A stretch of 64,000 bases of DNA from UBA1388 sp964555515 (GCA_964555515.1 CAZKSJ010000001.1:16440-80439), one strand, 5' to 3'. Numbered from the stretch's first letter, positions 9,137 to 17,666 are shown. The notes: generated by a model from the letters alone, not told the origin. Numbers and translations: made by a program.

Positions 9137-9928
9137 TTAAACTCCGTAGAGGGCATCTGAGAATTGCCAGAATGCGTCGTTGCCGCCCAATTTGGCAACA
9201 CATTCTGAAGCTTCAGCTGCTTTTTGAGCACTAGCATGAAAGCCCAATGGATAGTGGCGGTAGACCCATGCCACATCTTCACCGTATTCATCAATTACTT
9301 GCAACATGGTGGGGTGAAATCTCTGACAAAATGGGCACTCAAAATCTGAGTACTCAACTAAAATCACTTTGGCATTAACATCCCCCCGGATGTTGTCTTC
9401 CGCGGTAACTGGCGCCATACTTGCCAGCAGTTCATCAGCCTCTCCATTCTGACCATCAACTAAGTATTTATCCAACATGGTCTTCACCTCAGTGAAAGGC
9501 AGAGCTCCTGGAATTGTTTCAGTTGGCACGCCATTGACCACAACTACTACCGAAGGTGTGCCGCTTACCCCAATGGCAGTGCCGTTTTCTAACTGTTCAG
9601 TCACTACACTTGTCATTTCGCCTGAGTCAATACACGCCTGCACATCTGCTGCATTCAAACCAGCTGCCTCGGCGGTGGCCACCAACGTGGGAATGCTTAA
9701 ATCAATTCCTTCTGCTGCCGTAGGAGCCGCTTCTTGATCTCCGGCGACTGCTCCAGCTTGAGCAGTGGGCGAAGTTGCACCGCGTTTTAACATGTTGCGT
9801 TCTGTCCATACTGACCCAAAAAAGAAGCCGCCTAAAAAGAATAGACCGACGATGACGATTAGCCCAAAATTATTTTTGAGAAAGCCCGTAGTTGATGCTG
9901 CCGAATACGTACTATTTTGTGTAGACAT
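9137..9928 (-). CDS. Membrane-anchored DsbA-like thiol oxidoreductase with halves in permuted order
   Basis: 263 residues: membrane helix (about 21-40), a low-complexity linker, then a thioredoxin-type domain whose two halves are swapped. Residues 75-156 match the C-terminal half of DsbA/Thioredoxin_4 proteins (helical part TAEAAGLNAADVQACIDSG, then GVSGTPSVVV with the cis-Pro P125 and IPGALPFTEVKTMLD). Residues 178-263 match the N-terminal half (IRGDVNAKVILVEYSDFE, then C198-PF-C201, then YRHYPLGFHASAQKAAEASE). The gene stops where the normal order would go on into the helical part. Together one complete fold is present. Likely role: disulfide formation outside the membrane, with CcdA (30353) as a possible redox partner. 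Ribosome binding site AAGGGAG precedes the start. Confidence 0.8.
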   Translation of the reverse strand: MSTQNSTYSAASTTGFLKNNFGLIVIVGLFFLGGFFFGSVWTERNMLKRGATSPTAQAGAVAGDQEAAPTAAEGIDLSIPTLVATAEAAGLNAADVQACIDSGEMTSVVTEQLENGTAIGVSGTPSVVVVVNGVPTETIPGALPFTEVKTMLDKYLVDGQNGEADELLASMAPVTAEDNIRGDVNAKVILVEYSDFECPFCQRFHPTMLQVIDEYGEDVAWVYRHYPLGFHASAQKAAEASECVAKLGGNDAFWQFSDALYGV

Positions 9929-10004
9929 ATAATTTACTCCCTTTTTTACGTCGTTATGTTATACAAGCAGACCCACTGAAAAACAAGCCGCAACGCGGGC
10001 AGGA

Positions 10005-10016
10005 TATAATCATTGG
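10005..10016 (+). promoter_or_regulatory. Leaderless-type -10 box of prmC
   Basis: A perfect TATAAT (10005-10010) followed by six bases (CATTGG) and the ATG at 10017. With transcription starting about seven bases after the -10 box, the mRNA would begin at the start codon itself. No Shine-Dalgarno sequence. Confidence 0.65.
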
Positions 10017-10784
10017 ATGACTCAAAATCGTCACCTCAATCCCTATGAACAAACACAGCTAGCTCGTTATGGTCAGCGCCATGATTTTAAGGGAGATGTC
10101 ACCTCTGCTCCTATTGAGTACATCACAGGCAATGTTGAGTTCTGTGGTCTGGTTTTTCAAATTGACGAGCGAGCACTAATTCCCAGAATTGAAACTGAAC
10201 AGCTTGTTGATTTAACTTTAAAAGCTATTCGCGAAAAGATTGCCCGCTCACACCATATGCCGTTGGTCATTGCTGATATCGGAACCGGCGGCGGTGCCAT
10301 TGCAATCAGCTTAGCCAAGCAACTCGCTAATTACAAAGAATTAATAAACCTGATCGCCACCGATATTTCTCAGGAGGCGTTGGAGTTGGCAAAACTCAAT
10401 GCTCAACGCTTGTTGGCCAATCATGAGCCCTCAATAAAATTCATCCTCAGTGACTTATTGCAGGCTGTTCCCAAGCGGAAACTTGATGTGATTGTGGCCA
10501 ATTTGCCCTACATCCCCACCAGCTATCTGCAAGCATTGGATGATTCGGTGATAAAACACGAGCCACACCTCGCTTTAGACGGTGGTGACGAAGGATTGGA
10601 CTGGATTGCGCACTTGTTAGACCAAGCCCCTAACTACCTCAAACCAGATGGCACACTACTGCTCGAAATCAATCACACCCATTGGTTATCTGATTTTCAG
10701 CCTTGGCAGAAAAGATTTGATCTGACTATTTTGCCAGACGAAAACGGAGCCAATCGCTACTTGATTGCCAACTTAAAATCTTAA
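10017..10784 (+). CDS. prmC: Release-factor glutamine methyltransferase
   Basis: 255 residues. Methylates the Gln of the GGQ motif in release factors RF1/RF2. Signatures: PIEYITGNVEFCGLVF and IPRIETEQLV of the N-terminal part, the SAM-binding DIGTGGGAIAISLA, and the catalytic segment N162-L-P-Y-IP. The usual PrmC motif is NPPY; the second residue here is Leu, a change in a position that packs near the substrate but leaves Asn, Pro and Tyr in place. Length is normal though slightly short at the N-terminal helical domain. It stands alone with its own promoter; prfA is not next to it. Confidence 0.9.
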   Translation: MTQNRHLNPYEQTQLARYGQRHDFKGDVTSAPIEYITGNVEFCGLVFQIDERALIPRIETEQLVDLTLKAIREKIARSHHMPLVIADIGTGGGAIAISLAKQLANYKELINLIATDISQEALELAKLNAQRLLANHEPSIKFILSDLLQAVPKRKLDVIVANLPYIPTSYLQALDDSVIKHEPHLALDGGDEGLDWIAHLLDQAPNYLKPDGTLLLEINHTHWLSDFQPWQKRFDLTILPDENGANRYLIANLKS

Positions 10785-10806
10785 AACCAAGGTGTGTCTA
10801 CTACTC

Positions 10807-10841
10807 TTGTTAATTAAACTCAACTCGCGTATTGTTTTGTT
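10807..10841 (+). promoter_or_regulatory. Leaderless-type promoter of the G3E GTPase gene
   Basis: TTGTTA (10807-10812), a 17-base spacer, TATTGT (10830-10835), then six bases and the ATG at 10842. Both boxes have standard spacing, and there is no Shine-Dalgarno sequence. Confidence 0.6.
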
Positions 10842-11807
10842 ATGTTTTCTGTTTCAACCACTGTATTCTCCGGGTTTCTAGGTTCGGGCAAAACCACTAT
10901 TATTTCCCATTTGATCGAGGTTGAACAACTTCAAGGCCAACAAATAATTTACATCAAAAATGAGATTGGCGATGAAAATATCGATGCCCAACTGATGAAA
11001 GGCAAAAACATTGCCTCCAAAGAACTCCTAAACGGTTGCATCTGTTGTACTCTGGTTGGTCCGTTCATTCAGGCTATTGATGAACTGATCGATCAATACC
11101 ACCCAGATAGGATTATTATTGAGGCCTCGGGCGTGGCCGACCCAGCCGCCATTGCATTAATGATTGATTCACACCCCAAATTAAATCGAGATGGGGTGAT
11201 TAGCATCATTGACGTCACTAATTTTGAAGGTTATCAGGATTTGAGTCAAACTGCCAAAAATCAAACTAAGTTCACTGACTTAATTGTCTTTAATAAAATT
11301 GAACTGGCAGATTTGCACACCAAACAGGTGGTGGTAGGTTACGTGCGTGAACTCAATGACTACTCCCCAATTGTTGAAGCTCCAGGAGGAATCCTAGATC
11401 CAAGCGTTGCCTTTGGATTAACTCACGCTCAACTCCAGCAGCTTGATCAAATTCTTGATCAAGCTGGCTATTCTCCAGACAGCTCTCACCACAACTCGAC
11501 TACTTCCCACCATCTTGAAGATGATGGGCTTGAGTCTTTTTCCATCAATCTCCCAAAAATGAGTCAAGACGCTTTGGATCAATTCCTACAAAACCTACCT
11601 GGCGCGGTTTATCGGGCGAAAGGAATTTGCCAAGCAGGCCCAGACCTTATCCTGATCAATAAAGTGGGCAACCGCATTGACTTGACACCCATCTCGTCTG
11701 CCGTGATCACAAACTCAAAATCTGTTCTTGTCCTAATTGGTTTTAGAATCAAGCAGTATCGAACTAAAATCACAGATCAATTGACTAATTTACCCAAGGA
11801 ATCGTAA
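10842..11807 (+). CDS. CobW/YjiA-type G3E GTPase, putative metal chaperone
   Basis: 321 residues. N-terminal GTPase domain: Walker A GFLGSGKTT (11-19), the metal-binding CxCC motif GCICC (65-69), the Walker B-like stretch IIIEASGVADP, and FNKIELAD as the guanine-specificity motif (NKIE where most have NKxD). A short C-terminal CobW_C-like domain begins after a His-containing linker (SSHHNSTTSHH), which could also bind metal. Members deliver Zn, Co or Ni to target proteins. No metalloenzyme or Zur regulator gene is adjacent, so the metal and client are unknown. Confidence 0.85.
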   Translation: MFSVSTTVFSGFLGSGKTTIISHLIEVEQLQGQQIIYIKNEIGDENIDAQLMKGKNIASKELLNGCICCTLVGPFIQAIDELIDQYHPDRIIIEASGVADPAAIALMIDSHPKLNRDGVISIIDVTNFEGYQDLSQTAKNQTKFTDLIVFNKIELADLHTKQVVVGYVRELNDYSPIVEAPGGILDPSVAFGLTHAQLQQLDQILDQAGYSPDSSHHNSTTSHHLEDDGLESFSINLPKMSQDALDQFLQNLPGAVYRAKGICQAGPDLILINKVGNRIDLTPISSAVITNSKSVLVLIGFRIKQYRTKITDQLTNLPKES

Positions 11808-11896
11808 TTTAATTTCTTGTTTAACCAACTAAAATCAATATCAAAATGGTTAAGTTGAGTTTATCTAGCCTAGTTAACGATCAATCGATTTGGATG

Positions 11897-12772
11897 CTAA
11901 AGCAACGTGCTATTTTCTGCCAAATCGGTGACACCATCTGTAGCTGGAAGATAATAGACGTCTTGGTTATAAGACCCGGTTCCCACAAAAATTGCGTCGC
12001 CACGCACAATTGCCTCCAAAGGCCGGCAAGCACGACAACCCTTTTCTCCATGTGGGCACTTGAAAATATTAAGCTTACGCTGCACTTTGATTTTTTTGGC
12101 AATCGTCAACACTTCATCTTCTGCTTGTTGTAGATCTGGCAGCACTTGCTCTTGAGGCACATCGCTTTCGGCTAGGTACCAATAGCTCACTCTCGCCACA
12201 TCACGGTGCTGAGTGTTGTGCACCAACAGGTGATAAATTGGCAACTGCAACGAACTGTCATTCTCTTTGTACTTGCCGGTCTTAAAATCAATGATGTGCA
12301 CCGCATCCTGATCAGGCAAGTATTCCAGCCAATCAATTTTGCCACACAAAATAATTTCATCTTGTTCAGAGAGCCAATAGTGGGGTAAGTCGCCACTAAT
12401 CTTGACTGCTAAGTTTTTGAGAGGTCCAGGATTTGCCATGACGCGGCGCAGCATATCTGCGCCGCGCTGCTTATACTCAGTTTCTTGAGCTGATGAAGTA
12501 AAACCTCCCTGTTTTCCGCTTACGGCTGACCAAGCATTTTCAAAACGCTTGATTAAGGATTCACGAAATCGTTCTTCAGTAGGTAGCACCGACAAAGACT
12601 CTACTACTTGATGGACAATCTGCCCCAAAGCGAGCGGAGGAGAAATCAGCTGAATTTTATGACGAGTGCGCGGGTCACGATAAATGTTATTCAAGTAATA
12701 CGCTCTCGGGCAACTCAAAAAATCATTAATGCTGGAATGAGAGACCCAAGTGGCAGCATATTTATCGCTCAT
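11897..12772 (-). CDS. RecB-type PD-(D/E)XK nuclease with probable 4Fe-4S cluster
   Basis: 291 residues. Nuclease core: GQIVHQVVE (H54), GKIDWLE (D147), IDFKTGK (D162, K164) and QLPIY (Q176, Y180), the full RecB/Cas4-type motif set. One Cys lies before the core (FLSCPRAYY, C21) and three after it (C239, C246, C249 in CPHGEKGCRAC), the one-plus-three layout of the iron-staple nucleases AddB and Cas4. It probably cuts or trims DNA ends in repair. There is no helicase, cas gene or CRISPR array nearby, so Cas4 is unlikely. Antisense reading frames across it are shadows. Confidence 0.82.
   Translation of the reverse strand: MSDKYAATWVSHSSINDFLSCPRAYYLNNIYRDPRTRHKIQLISPPLALGQIVHQVVESLSVLPTEERFRESLIKRFENAWSAVSGKQGGFTSSAQETEYKQRGADMLRRVMANPGPLKNLAVKISGDLPHYWLSEQDEIILCGKIDWLEYLPDQDAVHIIDFKTGKYKENDSSLQLPIYHLLVHNTQHRDVARVSYWYLAESDVPQEQVLPDLQQAEDEVLTIAKKIKVQRKLNIFKCPHGEKGCRACRPLEAIVRGDAIFVGTGSYNQDVYYLPATDGVTDLAENSTLL
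12442..12466. repeat. GC-rich perfect hairpin inside the nuclease gene
   Basis: Ten-base arms CGCGGCGCAG and CTGCGCCGCG around CATAT, inside the coding region. It is much richer in GC than its surroundings. Confidence 0.55.
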
Positions 12773-12785
12773 ACACCATATGTTA
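12773..12785 (-). promoter_or_regulatory. Leaderless-type -10 box of the nuclease gene
   Basis: On the minus strand TAACAT (12785-12780) ends seven bases before the ATG at 12772; no Shine-Dalgarno sequence. The box is weaker than others of this kind in the window. Confidence 0.4.
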
Positions 12786-12956
12786 CTGCGTGAGATGATT
12801 TTGTCCAGAGTGAAGCAGGGTTTTGTGAAGCGAAGTCGTGAGTCGACGTTAAACAGCCACTTTCCGTCAACGCTTCAGAAGTGAATTAATATTGCCCAGG
12901 TTAAAAATCAATCGACGACGGCTATCAGCTACGTGAATTAAATCCGATTAGAATAA

Positions 12957-12987
12957 AACACCCCCCCGCCTTTGGCAGGGGGGTGTT
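12957..12987 (-). terminator. Rho-independent terminator after the pilin gene
   Basis: Arms AACACCCCCCTGCC and GGCGGGGGGGTGTT (minus strand) with a three-base loop and one mismatch, followed by TTTTATTC. It lies 22 bases beyond the pilin stop codon. The rest of 12773-12956 holds nothing I can identify. Confidence 0.8.
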
Positions 12988-13008
12988 AAACTTCGTTTCT
13001 CTTAAAAA

Positions 13009-13482
13009 CTATCGAGTAGCCGAAATACTGGCAGCCAATTCAGCCGCTGGAGCAGCTACAGTCACACGATTATTAGTTGAACTGCTGACAACTGTGTAGT
13101 TAGTATCATAAGCACCAACACATTGATCTTGCGTCACAGCTGGCCCAGTTAATGGATCCACTGGCAATGCCGCTAAATAATCAGTGACAAGATCTCCGCA
13201 AATGTCAGCACCTGTATCAGAAATATTTTGAGGAGTCGTAGTAATACCAGTTGGTAATTGACCGGCATTGTCTGCCGCGTATTGATGAATAGCATTTAAA
13301 ATAGCATTCACATCGCTTGACCTTTGAGTGTTGTTGGCCTGCGCAAATTGTCTAGCTGGGTTAATAGCCACTAGTGTAATCGCTAATAACACGGCCAAGA
13401 TGCCGATCACGACCAGCAGTTCAATTAATGTAAAGCCAGCTAAATTTCTACGTTTGGTGAGGGTGGGGAGGACTTGTTTCAT
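13009..13482 (-). CDS. Type IV pilin-like protein (probable major pilin)
   Basis: 157 residues. Basic leader of 15 residues ending in Gly, then the class III signal FTLIELLVVIGILAVLL with Glu at +5, so prepilin peptidase should cleave at G/F. The mature part has an N-terminal helix and a small globular domain with a Cys pair (AD-IC and QDQC), as in GspG/PilE-like pilins. It has its own promoter-like TAAGAT box nine bases before the start and its own terminator, unlike the minor pilins upstream, which fits an abundant major subunit. PilB and PilC at 25.8-28.6 kb would assemble it. Confidence 0.85.
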   Translation of the reverse strand: MKQVLPTLTKRRNLAGFTLIELLVVIGILAVLLAITLVAINPARQFAQANNTQRSSDVNAILNAIHQYAADNAGQLPTGITTTPQNISDTGADICGDLVTDYLAALPVDPLTGPAVTQDQCVGAYDTNYTVVSSSTNNRVTVAAPAAELAASISATR

Positions 13483-13530
13483 AATGTGTCTATCTTAGAC
13501 CAATTTTTTAAACCTGGTCAATAGGTAAAT

Positions 13531-14757
13531 TTATACTGAGGTCAAGACTATAGATATATCTACATCAAAGTCATCTATTTGCTGCACCTTTGCCTGATAA
13601 TTCAGCTTCATGAGTTCATCAACCAGTAATTCTTGTAAAATAATGGGCACATTCTTTGAAACTTTGATAACTATTGGACCGAACGTGGTTGATTCTAAAT
13701 TGCGTACTTGAACTTCTTTAAATCCGGCAGTTTTTAATGCTTCTTGCACAATTTGCGCTTCCTCATCCTTCTCTTGACTGTAATCAATTGATACTTTTAG
13801 GTCTTGTAAGTTTTTATTTGCCGATGGAGTGCTTTGTAGATACGTTCCCAAATCTATTCTTGTTTCAAGTGGTATGACTGCCGCAGATTCAATTGGTTCG
13901 GGATTAATTGGTAAATCTGCCACGATCTCAGTTTGAGGGGTAATCACGATTTTTTGATCTCTTTTCATTGACCAAAAAACAACTGCTCCTAATATTAATA
14001 ACAAAATTACAAAGGCGCCTAGCATTAAGTATAGTCTTTTTTTATCCTCAGGAAGTGCTGTCGGAATCTGATTGTTGATTGCAGGCGATGATACTTGATC
14101 TTCCGAAATCATACGTGAATTTAATAAATCTCCAGATTTGAATTTGTCGATCGAGTGCAATAACATTAATGCAGCTTCTGGAGTGTATCCACCATGATCA
14201 AAGACTTCTCCAACCACAGCCATCGGAAAAATGTGGGTTACTCTAAAATGATTATCTGCTAAGACCTTAATCATTGGCTCATAAAGATCTCTGTTAGTGA
14301 CTAATATTAATTTCTTCTTTCCAAACTCAATAATATTTGAATATGTGTTGCTAAAAGGAACGCTCTGCACAAATCTTCTTTTCTCCTCTATCTCCGCCTC
14401 ATTTTGTTCAAAACTTGAGATTGGTTTTTCTGGTGCAGCCTCTCCCAATTCAGTTTTTTCACCCTTATATTCTGACAACTCTCGTTGTTGTTCTTTTGAA
14501 ATCGGTTGAACTTCTTGCGTAAAATAAATGCTACTATCCAGTAAGATTGTCACTTCACCACTGATCAACTTCATTTGACTCAAAAATGTGTTGAGTGTTT
14601 TTGTGAATACTTCTAAATCTAAGATTTCAAGTTTATTAACCACTTTGGGGTCAAATTTCCAAGTTCCTATTTTGCCATTAGATTTCCTAAAAACGCTTAA
14701 TTGCGATCTTTGCAACAAAAAAAGGTATTGTTCAACTTCTTTTTTATGAAATTTCAT
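13531..14757 (-). CDS. PilM/PilN-like membrane protein of the pilin operon
   Basis: 408 residues from the ATG at 14757, chosen because it overlaps the stop of the upstream gene as ATGA; another ATG lies five codons earlier. Cytoplasmic N-terminal region (about 1-240) with weak likeness to actin-like PilM segments (KKLILVTNRDLYEPMIKVL), one transmembrane helix (about 247-268, LMLGAFVILLLILGAVVFWS), and an outer C-terminal region with two alternating alpha/beta units like LytR_C (LQDLKVSIDYSQEKDEEAQIV; VQEALKTAGFKEVQV). Position at the end of the prepilin operon suggests a role in the assembly platform. No closer family recognised. Confidence 0.5.
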   Translation of the reverse strand: MKFHKKEVEQYLFLLQRSQLSVFRKSNGKIGTWKFDPKVVNKLEILDLEVFTKTLNTFLSQMKLISGEVTILLDSSIYFTQEVQPISKEQQRELSEYKGEKTELGEAAPEKPISSFEQNEAEIEEKRRFVQSVPFSNTYSNIIEFGKKKLILVTNRDLYEPMIKVLADNHFRVTHIFPMAVVGEVFDHGGYTPEAALMLLHSIDKFKSGDLLNSRMISEDQVSSPAINNQIPTALPEDKKRLYLMLGAFVILLLILGAVVFWSMKRDQKIVITPQTEIVADLPINPEPIESAAVIPLETRIDLGTYLQSTPSANKNLQDLKVSIDYSQEKDEEAQIVQEALKTAGFKEVQVRNLESTTFGPIVIKVSKNVPIILQELLVDELMKLNYQAKVQQIDDFDVDISIVLTSV

Positions 14758-15155
14758 TCTATTTCTCTCCAAGCATCAACGGTTAGTACGCCATTCTCGC
14801 GCTCTAGTTGTACTTCCACAATTCTCTGCGCTACCCCAATCTCACCAGTTGAGGTGACGACTATTGCCTCTGAACCGCTAACCGTTATAACTGCTTGTCC
14901 ATCACCTACGCTGAGCACTTCACCAGTATAACCTGGATCGCGAAGTAATCTCAAGATGGCATTTTCCGCACCACTTTCGGCAATCATGAGACTCTGATCT
15001 GCAATCAAGGCATTTGAAGAAATGGCGGTATTGTCTATCATCATCATGATGGCTGCAGTCGTGATTGTTGTTCCCACAATCATAAAGATCAGTAAAGCAA
15101 TCAAAATGCTACCTTGCTGGTCAGAAAATGCAGATTTATGGAATAGTTTCATCAT
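14754..15155 (-). CDS. PilX-like minor pilin
   Basis: 133 residues with an atypical prepilin start: QQGSILIALLIFMIVGTTITTAAIMMM, i.e. a Gly before a hydrophobic helix without the Glu at +5, as found in PilX-type proteins. The stretch IADQSLMIAESGAENAILRLLRDPGY is the characteristic PilX region (often called the AESG/AEAG motif). Minor pilins of this type prime fibre assembly. It is translationally coupled to the next gene and follows the PilW-like gene by ten bases. Confidence 0.72.
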   Translation of the reverse strand: MMKLFHKSAFSDQQGSILIALLIFMIVGTTITTAAIMMMIDNTAISSNALIADQSLMIAESGAENAILRLLRDPGYTGEVLSVGDGQAVITVSGSEAIVVTSTGEIGVAQRIVEVQLERENGVLTVDAWREIE

Positions 15156-15165
15156 TATTTATGAT

Positions 15166-15684
15166 CTATCTAATACCGATGGTTGATTGAAACTCTCTAC
15201 TCTCCAAACCTGCATTTTGGATGATCGGGCTTGTAACTTGATAACTAACTCTCAAGGCATGTTTTCCCCCAGGATTGCCAAGCCTTTGGATTGAGAAATT
15301 ACTTATTTCTGTATCATAATTTAATACTTGGGGAACATTCTGGATTGAAAGAGTTAATTGGTTATTTGCCACAGCATAGCTATAAATCTGACCATCAATG
15401 CTTAATTCCATGCCAGACATCGTCTCTCCAAGAGATGAGGGTTGTTCTATCGAGCTGGACCTTTTAATATCATATGCCAACCTGGTCAGGATATACTGGC
15501 CATCACGCTCCACTGCTGAAAGTGCTTGACTTTGGCTTTTTGCCTCTAAGATAGATAAAAACAAGGAACTCAGTTGCACCAAAATGAGCGACACCAATGC
15601 AAAATATAGCAGCAACTCCACCAAGGTATATCCTTTATCAAATCTTTTCTTAGTTAAATTATCCATTTTCATAATCAAGGCCAC
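15166..15684 (-). CDS. PilW/GspJ-like minor prepilin
   Basis: 172 residues. Class III signal: basic leader to KG, then YTLVELLLYFALVSLILVQL with Glu +5. The start could be the ATG at 15684 or the internal MDNLTKKRF 18 bases later. The body (ILTRLAYDIKRSSSIEQP; SYQVTSP) follows the GspJ/PilW pattern: a long helix, then beta strands. Two bases separate it from the upstream beta-propeller prepilin gene, so all belong to one transcript. Confidence 0.75.
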   Translation of the reverse strand: MALIMKMDNLTKKRFDKGYTLVELLLYFALVSLILVQLSSLFLSILEAKSQSQALSAVERDGQYILTRLAYDIKRSSSIEQPSSLGETMSGMELSIDGQIYSYAVANNQLTLSIQNVPQVLNYDTEISNFSIQRLGNPGGKHALRVSYQVTSPIIQNAGLESREFQSTIGIR

Positions 15685-15686
15685 AG

Positions 15687-17666
15687 CTAAGGAGAGTAAT
15701 TGATAATTAATGAATCTACTACTGGCGTACTAGAGCTGTCGGCGGTTTCTAGAAAAACCTTATATTTAAAACACCTAGCAGGATTCTCATAGCCAGAACC
15801 ATCGTCATCGATAGGTATTGACCCTTCATCTATAAAAAACGTAGAGCTTGTTCCGTCAGGACCGACAAAAATGTATGATGGTTCGACACAATTTCCGTTA
15901 ACTGCATCTGCTACCGCAACTTGAAACTGCGCACTAGTTTGATTTGGAACAGTAATATTCGAAAGAATGTAATTATAGGCTGTAGAGTAACCAGCATCAA
16001 AATACTGAGACTCAAAGGTGCCTGTAGTAGAGAAAGAATCTCCTGCACCGCCCTCTATGATCTTAAACTCAGAGGTGTTATCTTTACTCACTATATATGA
16101 ATACGCCTCCCCGTCTTGCTCCAGAACCCCATCAACACCATAAACGCCAGTATCTAGATTGAGACTGCCGCACATGTTGGGACTTGTTTCTGATGTTATA
16201 TCAATAACCTGATACTCATTGCCGCCTGTACCAACTACAATGAGCTTGTTTTCTGTGACCAGCGCTAAATCATTAGGATTCATGCCATTGGTGTCGTAAG
16301 TACCTATTGCAGGCAAAGATCCTGATTTGCTAGTGGTGTCTATTATGAATAATTCTCTCATGTCACCGGCCTCATCTGTAATCAAATATGCTCTTGTGCC
16401 CGTTTCATTAACCTCCACATCTTTACCTCGTCTACTATTGACATTTGCATAACCCGCTCTTGATAAATCTCTGGGATTGGAGATGTCGATCAACTGCATT
16501 TCTCTCAGACCAAAATCCAGCGCCACGTAAGCGTAGTTACCCTTAACATCAACTCTGTAACCGGTTGCCGGCCAAAATACATAAGGACTAAGATTAATTG
16601 AGTCTAATTCTGGCAGATTGCCAGATTTATTAGTTAAATCTACGGTGTGTAATTTTGGCCCGATTACTACGTATGCTACATTACCAGAAACATATACTCC
16701 CTGGGCTGAACCCCACCAGTATGTGTCATTGAAAACAGCTACTTCCTGGCCTGTAGTTAGATCTATAACCAATAAGTCTTTAGATACGTCTCCTGTGGCA
16801 ATATAGGCGTAATTTTCATCTATAAAAATGTCATTTGTATCATACCCCGCAATTTGATTTGCAATGTTTACTCCAGGAGGATCGTCCTGACTAATATCCA
16901 TCTCTACAAATACTCCATCAGTTCCATCAGTACCACTGAATGCCTTACCTTCAATGGCCCGAACAACTTTGGCTCGTCCTGTTCCAGGCAAATCCTTTTC
17001 CGTCCTGATGTAGTCACTTGGTTTGCACCAATTCCCTTTACCCCCAGAGCCTAAAATAATTTCTCCCCCATAATTGTTTACTATTGCCGTACCACTAACT
17101 TCGCCATCCAAAAAATCAGCCTCACTTGTCTCAATGATTGACAAATTATCCAAATATCTTGTCATGTAAATTGAAGACGAAATTTGCGATAAATTCGGTT
17201 GATTCCAACTGATCTGAATATCAATTTTCTTCGTTGAAGGGTCGACCAAACCTTCTGAATCAACTATATTTCCTTCCCCATCTCTCATCACGTCAGAAAT
17301 AGTTAGCTGTCTTAAAAAAAGACCGATTGTTTCTGAGCCCGCTGCTAGTGTCCAAGTCGATCCAGTTATCGCTGGGTGGTAAACACCATTGACAGCAATT
17401 GAGTCCCAATTGGCCTCCCTGATGACGCGAAGGGCTTCCGAAGTCTCTATTAGCAGTCCATTTGCCTGAATTCTATTTTCTCTCTGCACCGATCCCTGCT
17501 GAGTAGTTATGATGGCTCCAATTAGAGCGGGGGTGACGACTGCCATCAGTGCCATGACAACCAGGATCTCGATTAAAAGCTGACCAGATCTCAAATGAGC
17601 AAAGTGGAAGCTGCTTAAACGAGCAGTTATTAATCTAAGAAAGTTGATCTCAGTTTTTTTGCGCAT
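15687..17666 (-). CDS. Prepilin fused to a beta-propeller, probable tip or adhesive minor pilin
   Basis: 659 residues. A long basic leader (about 27 residues) ends in SG, then QLLIEILVVMALMAVVTPAL, a PilV-like prepilin helix with Glu at +4/+5. After a pilin-like segment (to about 220) come repeated units of about 45 residues with the pattern YAYIATGD, LLVIDLTTG, VAYVVIG, YAYVALD, QLIDISNP, YLITDE, LFIIDT: the LVIVD type of beta-propeller. A final beta domain (about 545-659) ends in a typical strand (DSLIINYSP). Most minor pilins are 150-250 residues. The propeller would be displayed on the cell surface, most likely at the fibre tip. It overlaps the upstream FimT-like gene by 17 bases. Confidence 0.78.
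   Translation of the reverse strand: MRKKTEINFLRLITARLSSFHFAHLRSGQLLIEILVVMALMAVVTPALIGAIITTQQGSVQRENRIQANGLLIETSEALRVIREANWDSIAVNGVYHPAITGSTWTLAAGSETIGLFLRQLTISDVMRDGEGNIVDSEGLVDPSTKKIDIQISWNQPNLSQISSSIYMTRYLDNLSIIETSEADFLDGEVSGTAIVNNYGGEIILGSGGKGNWCKPSDYIRTEKDLPGTGRAKVVRAIEGKAFSGTDGTDGVFVEMDISQDDPPGVNIANQIAGYDTNDIFIDENYAYIATGDVSKDLLVIDLTTGQEVAVFNDTYWWGSAQGVYVSGNVAYVVIGPKLHTVDLTNKSGNLPELDSINLSPYVFWPATGYRVDVKGNYAYVALDFGLREMQLIDISNPRDLSRAGYANVNSRRGKDVEVNETGTRAYLITDEAGDMRELFIIDTTSKSGSLPAIGTYDTNGMNPNDLALVTENKLIVVGTGGNEYQVIDITSETSPNMCGSLNLDTGVYGVDGVLEQDGEAYSYIVSKDNTSEFKIIEGGAGDSFSTTGTFESQYFDAGYSTAYNYILSNITVPNQTSAQFQVAVADAVNGNCVEPSYIFVGPDGTSSTFFIDEGSIPIDDDGSGYENPARCFKYKVFLETADSSSTPVVDSLIINYSP

Noticed and set aside
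9079..9294. A frameshifted continuation of the DsbA-like protein past its stop
   Set aside because: The alternative frame beyond 9137 shows no DsbA-like residues, and the supposedly missing half is already present at the N-terminus.
11897..12772. Cas4 and a CRISPR locus
   Set aside because: No cas1/cas2 or repeat-spacer array anywhere in the window; Cys spacing differs from Cas4.
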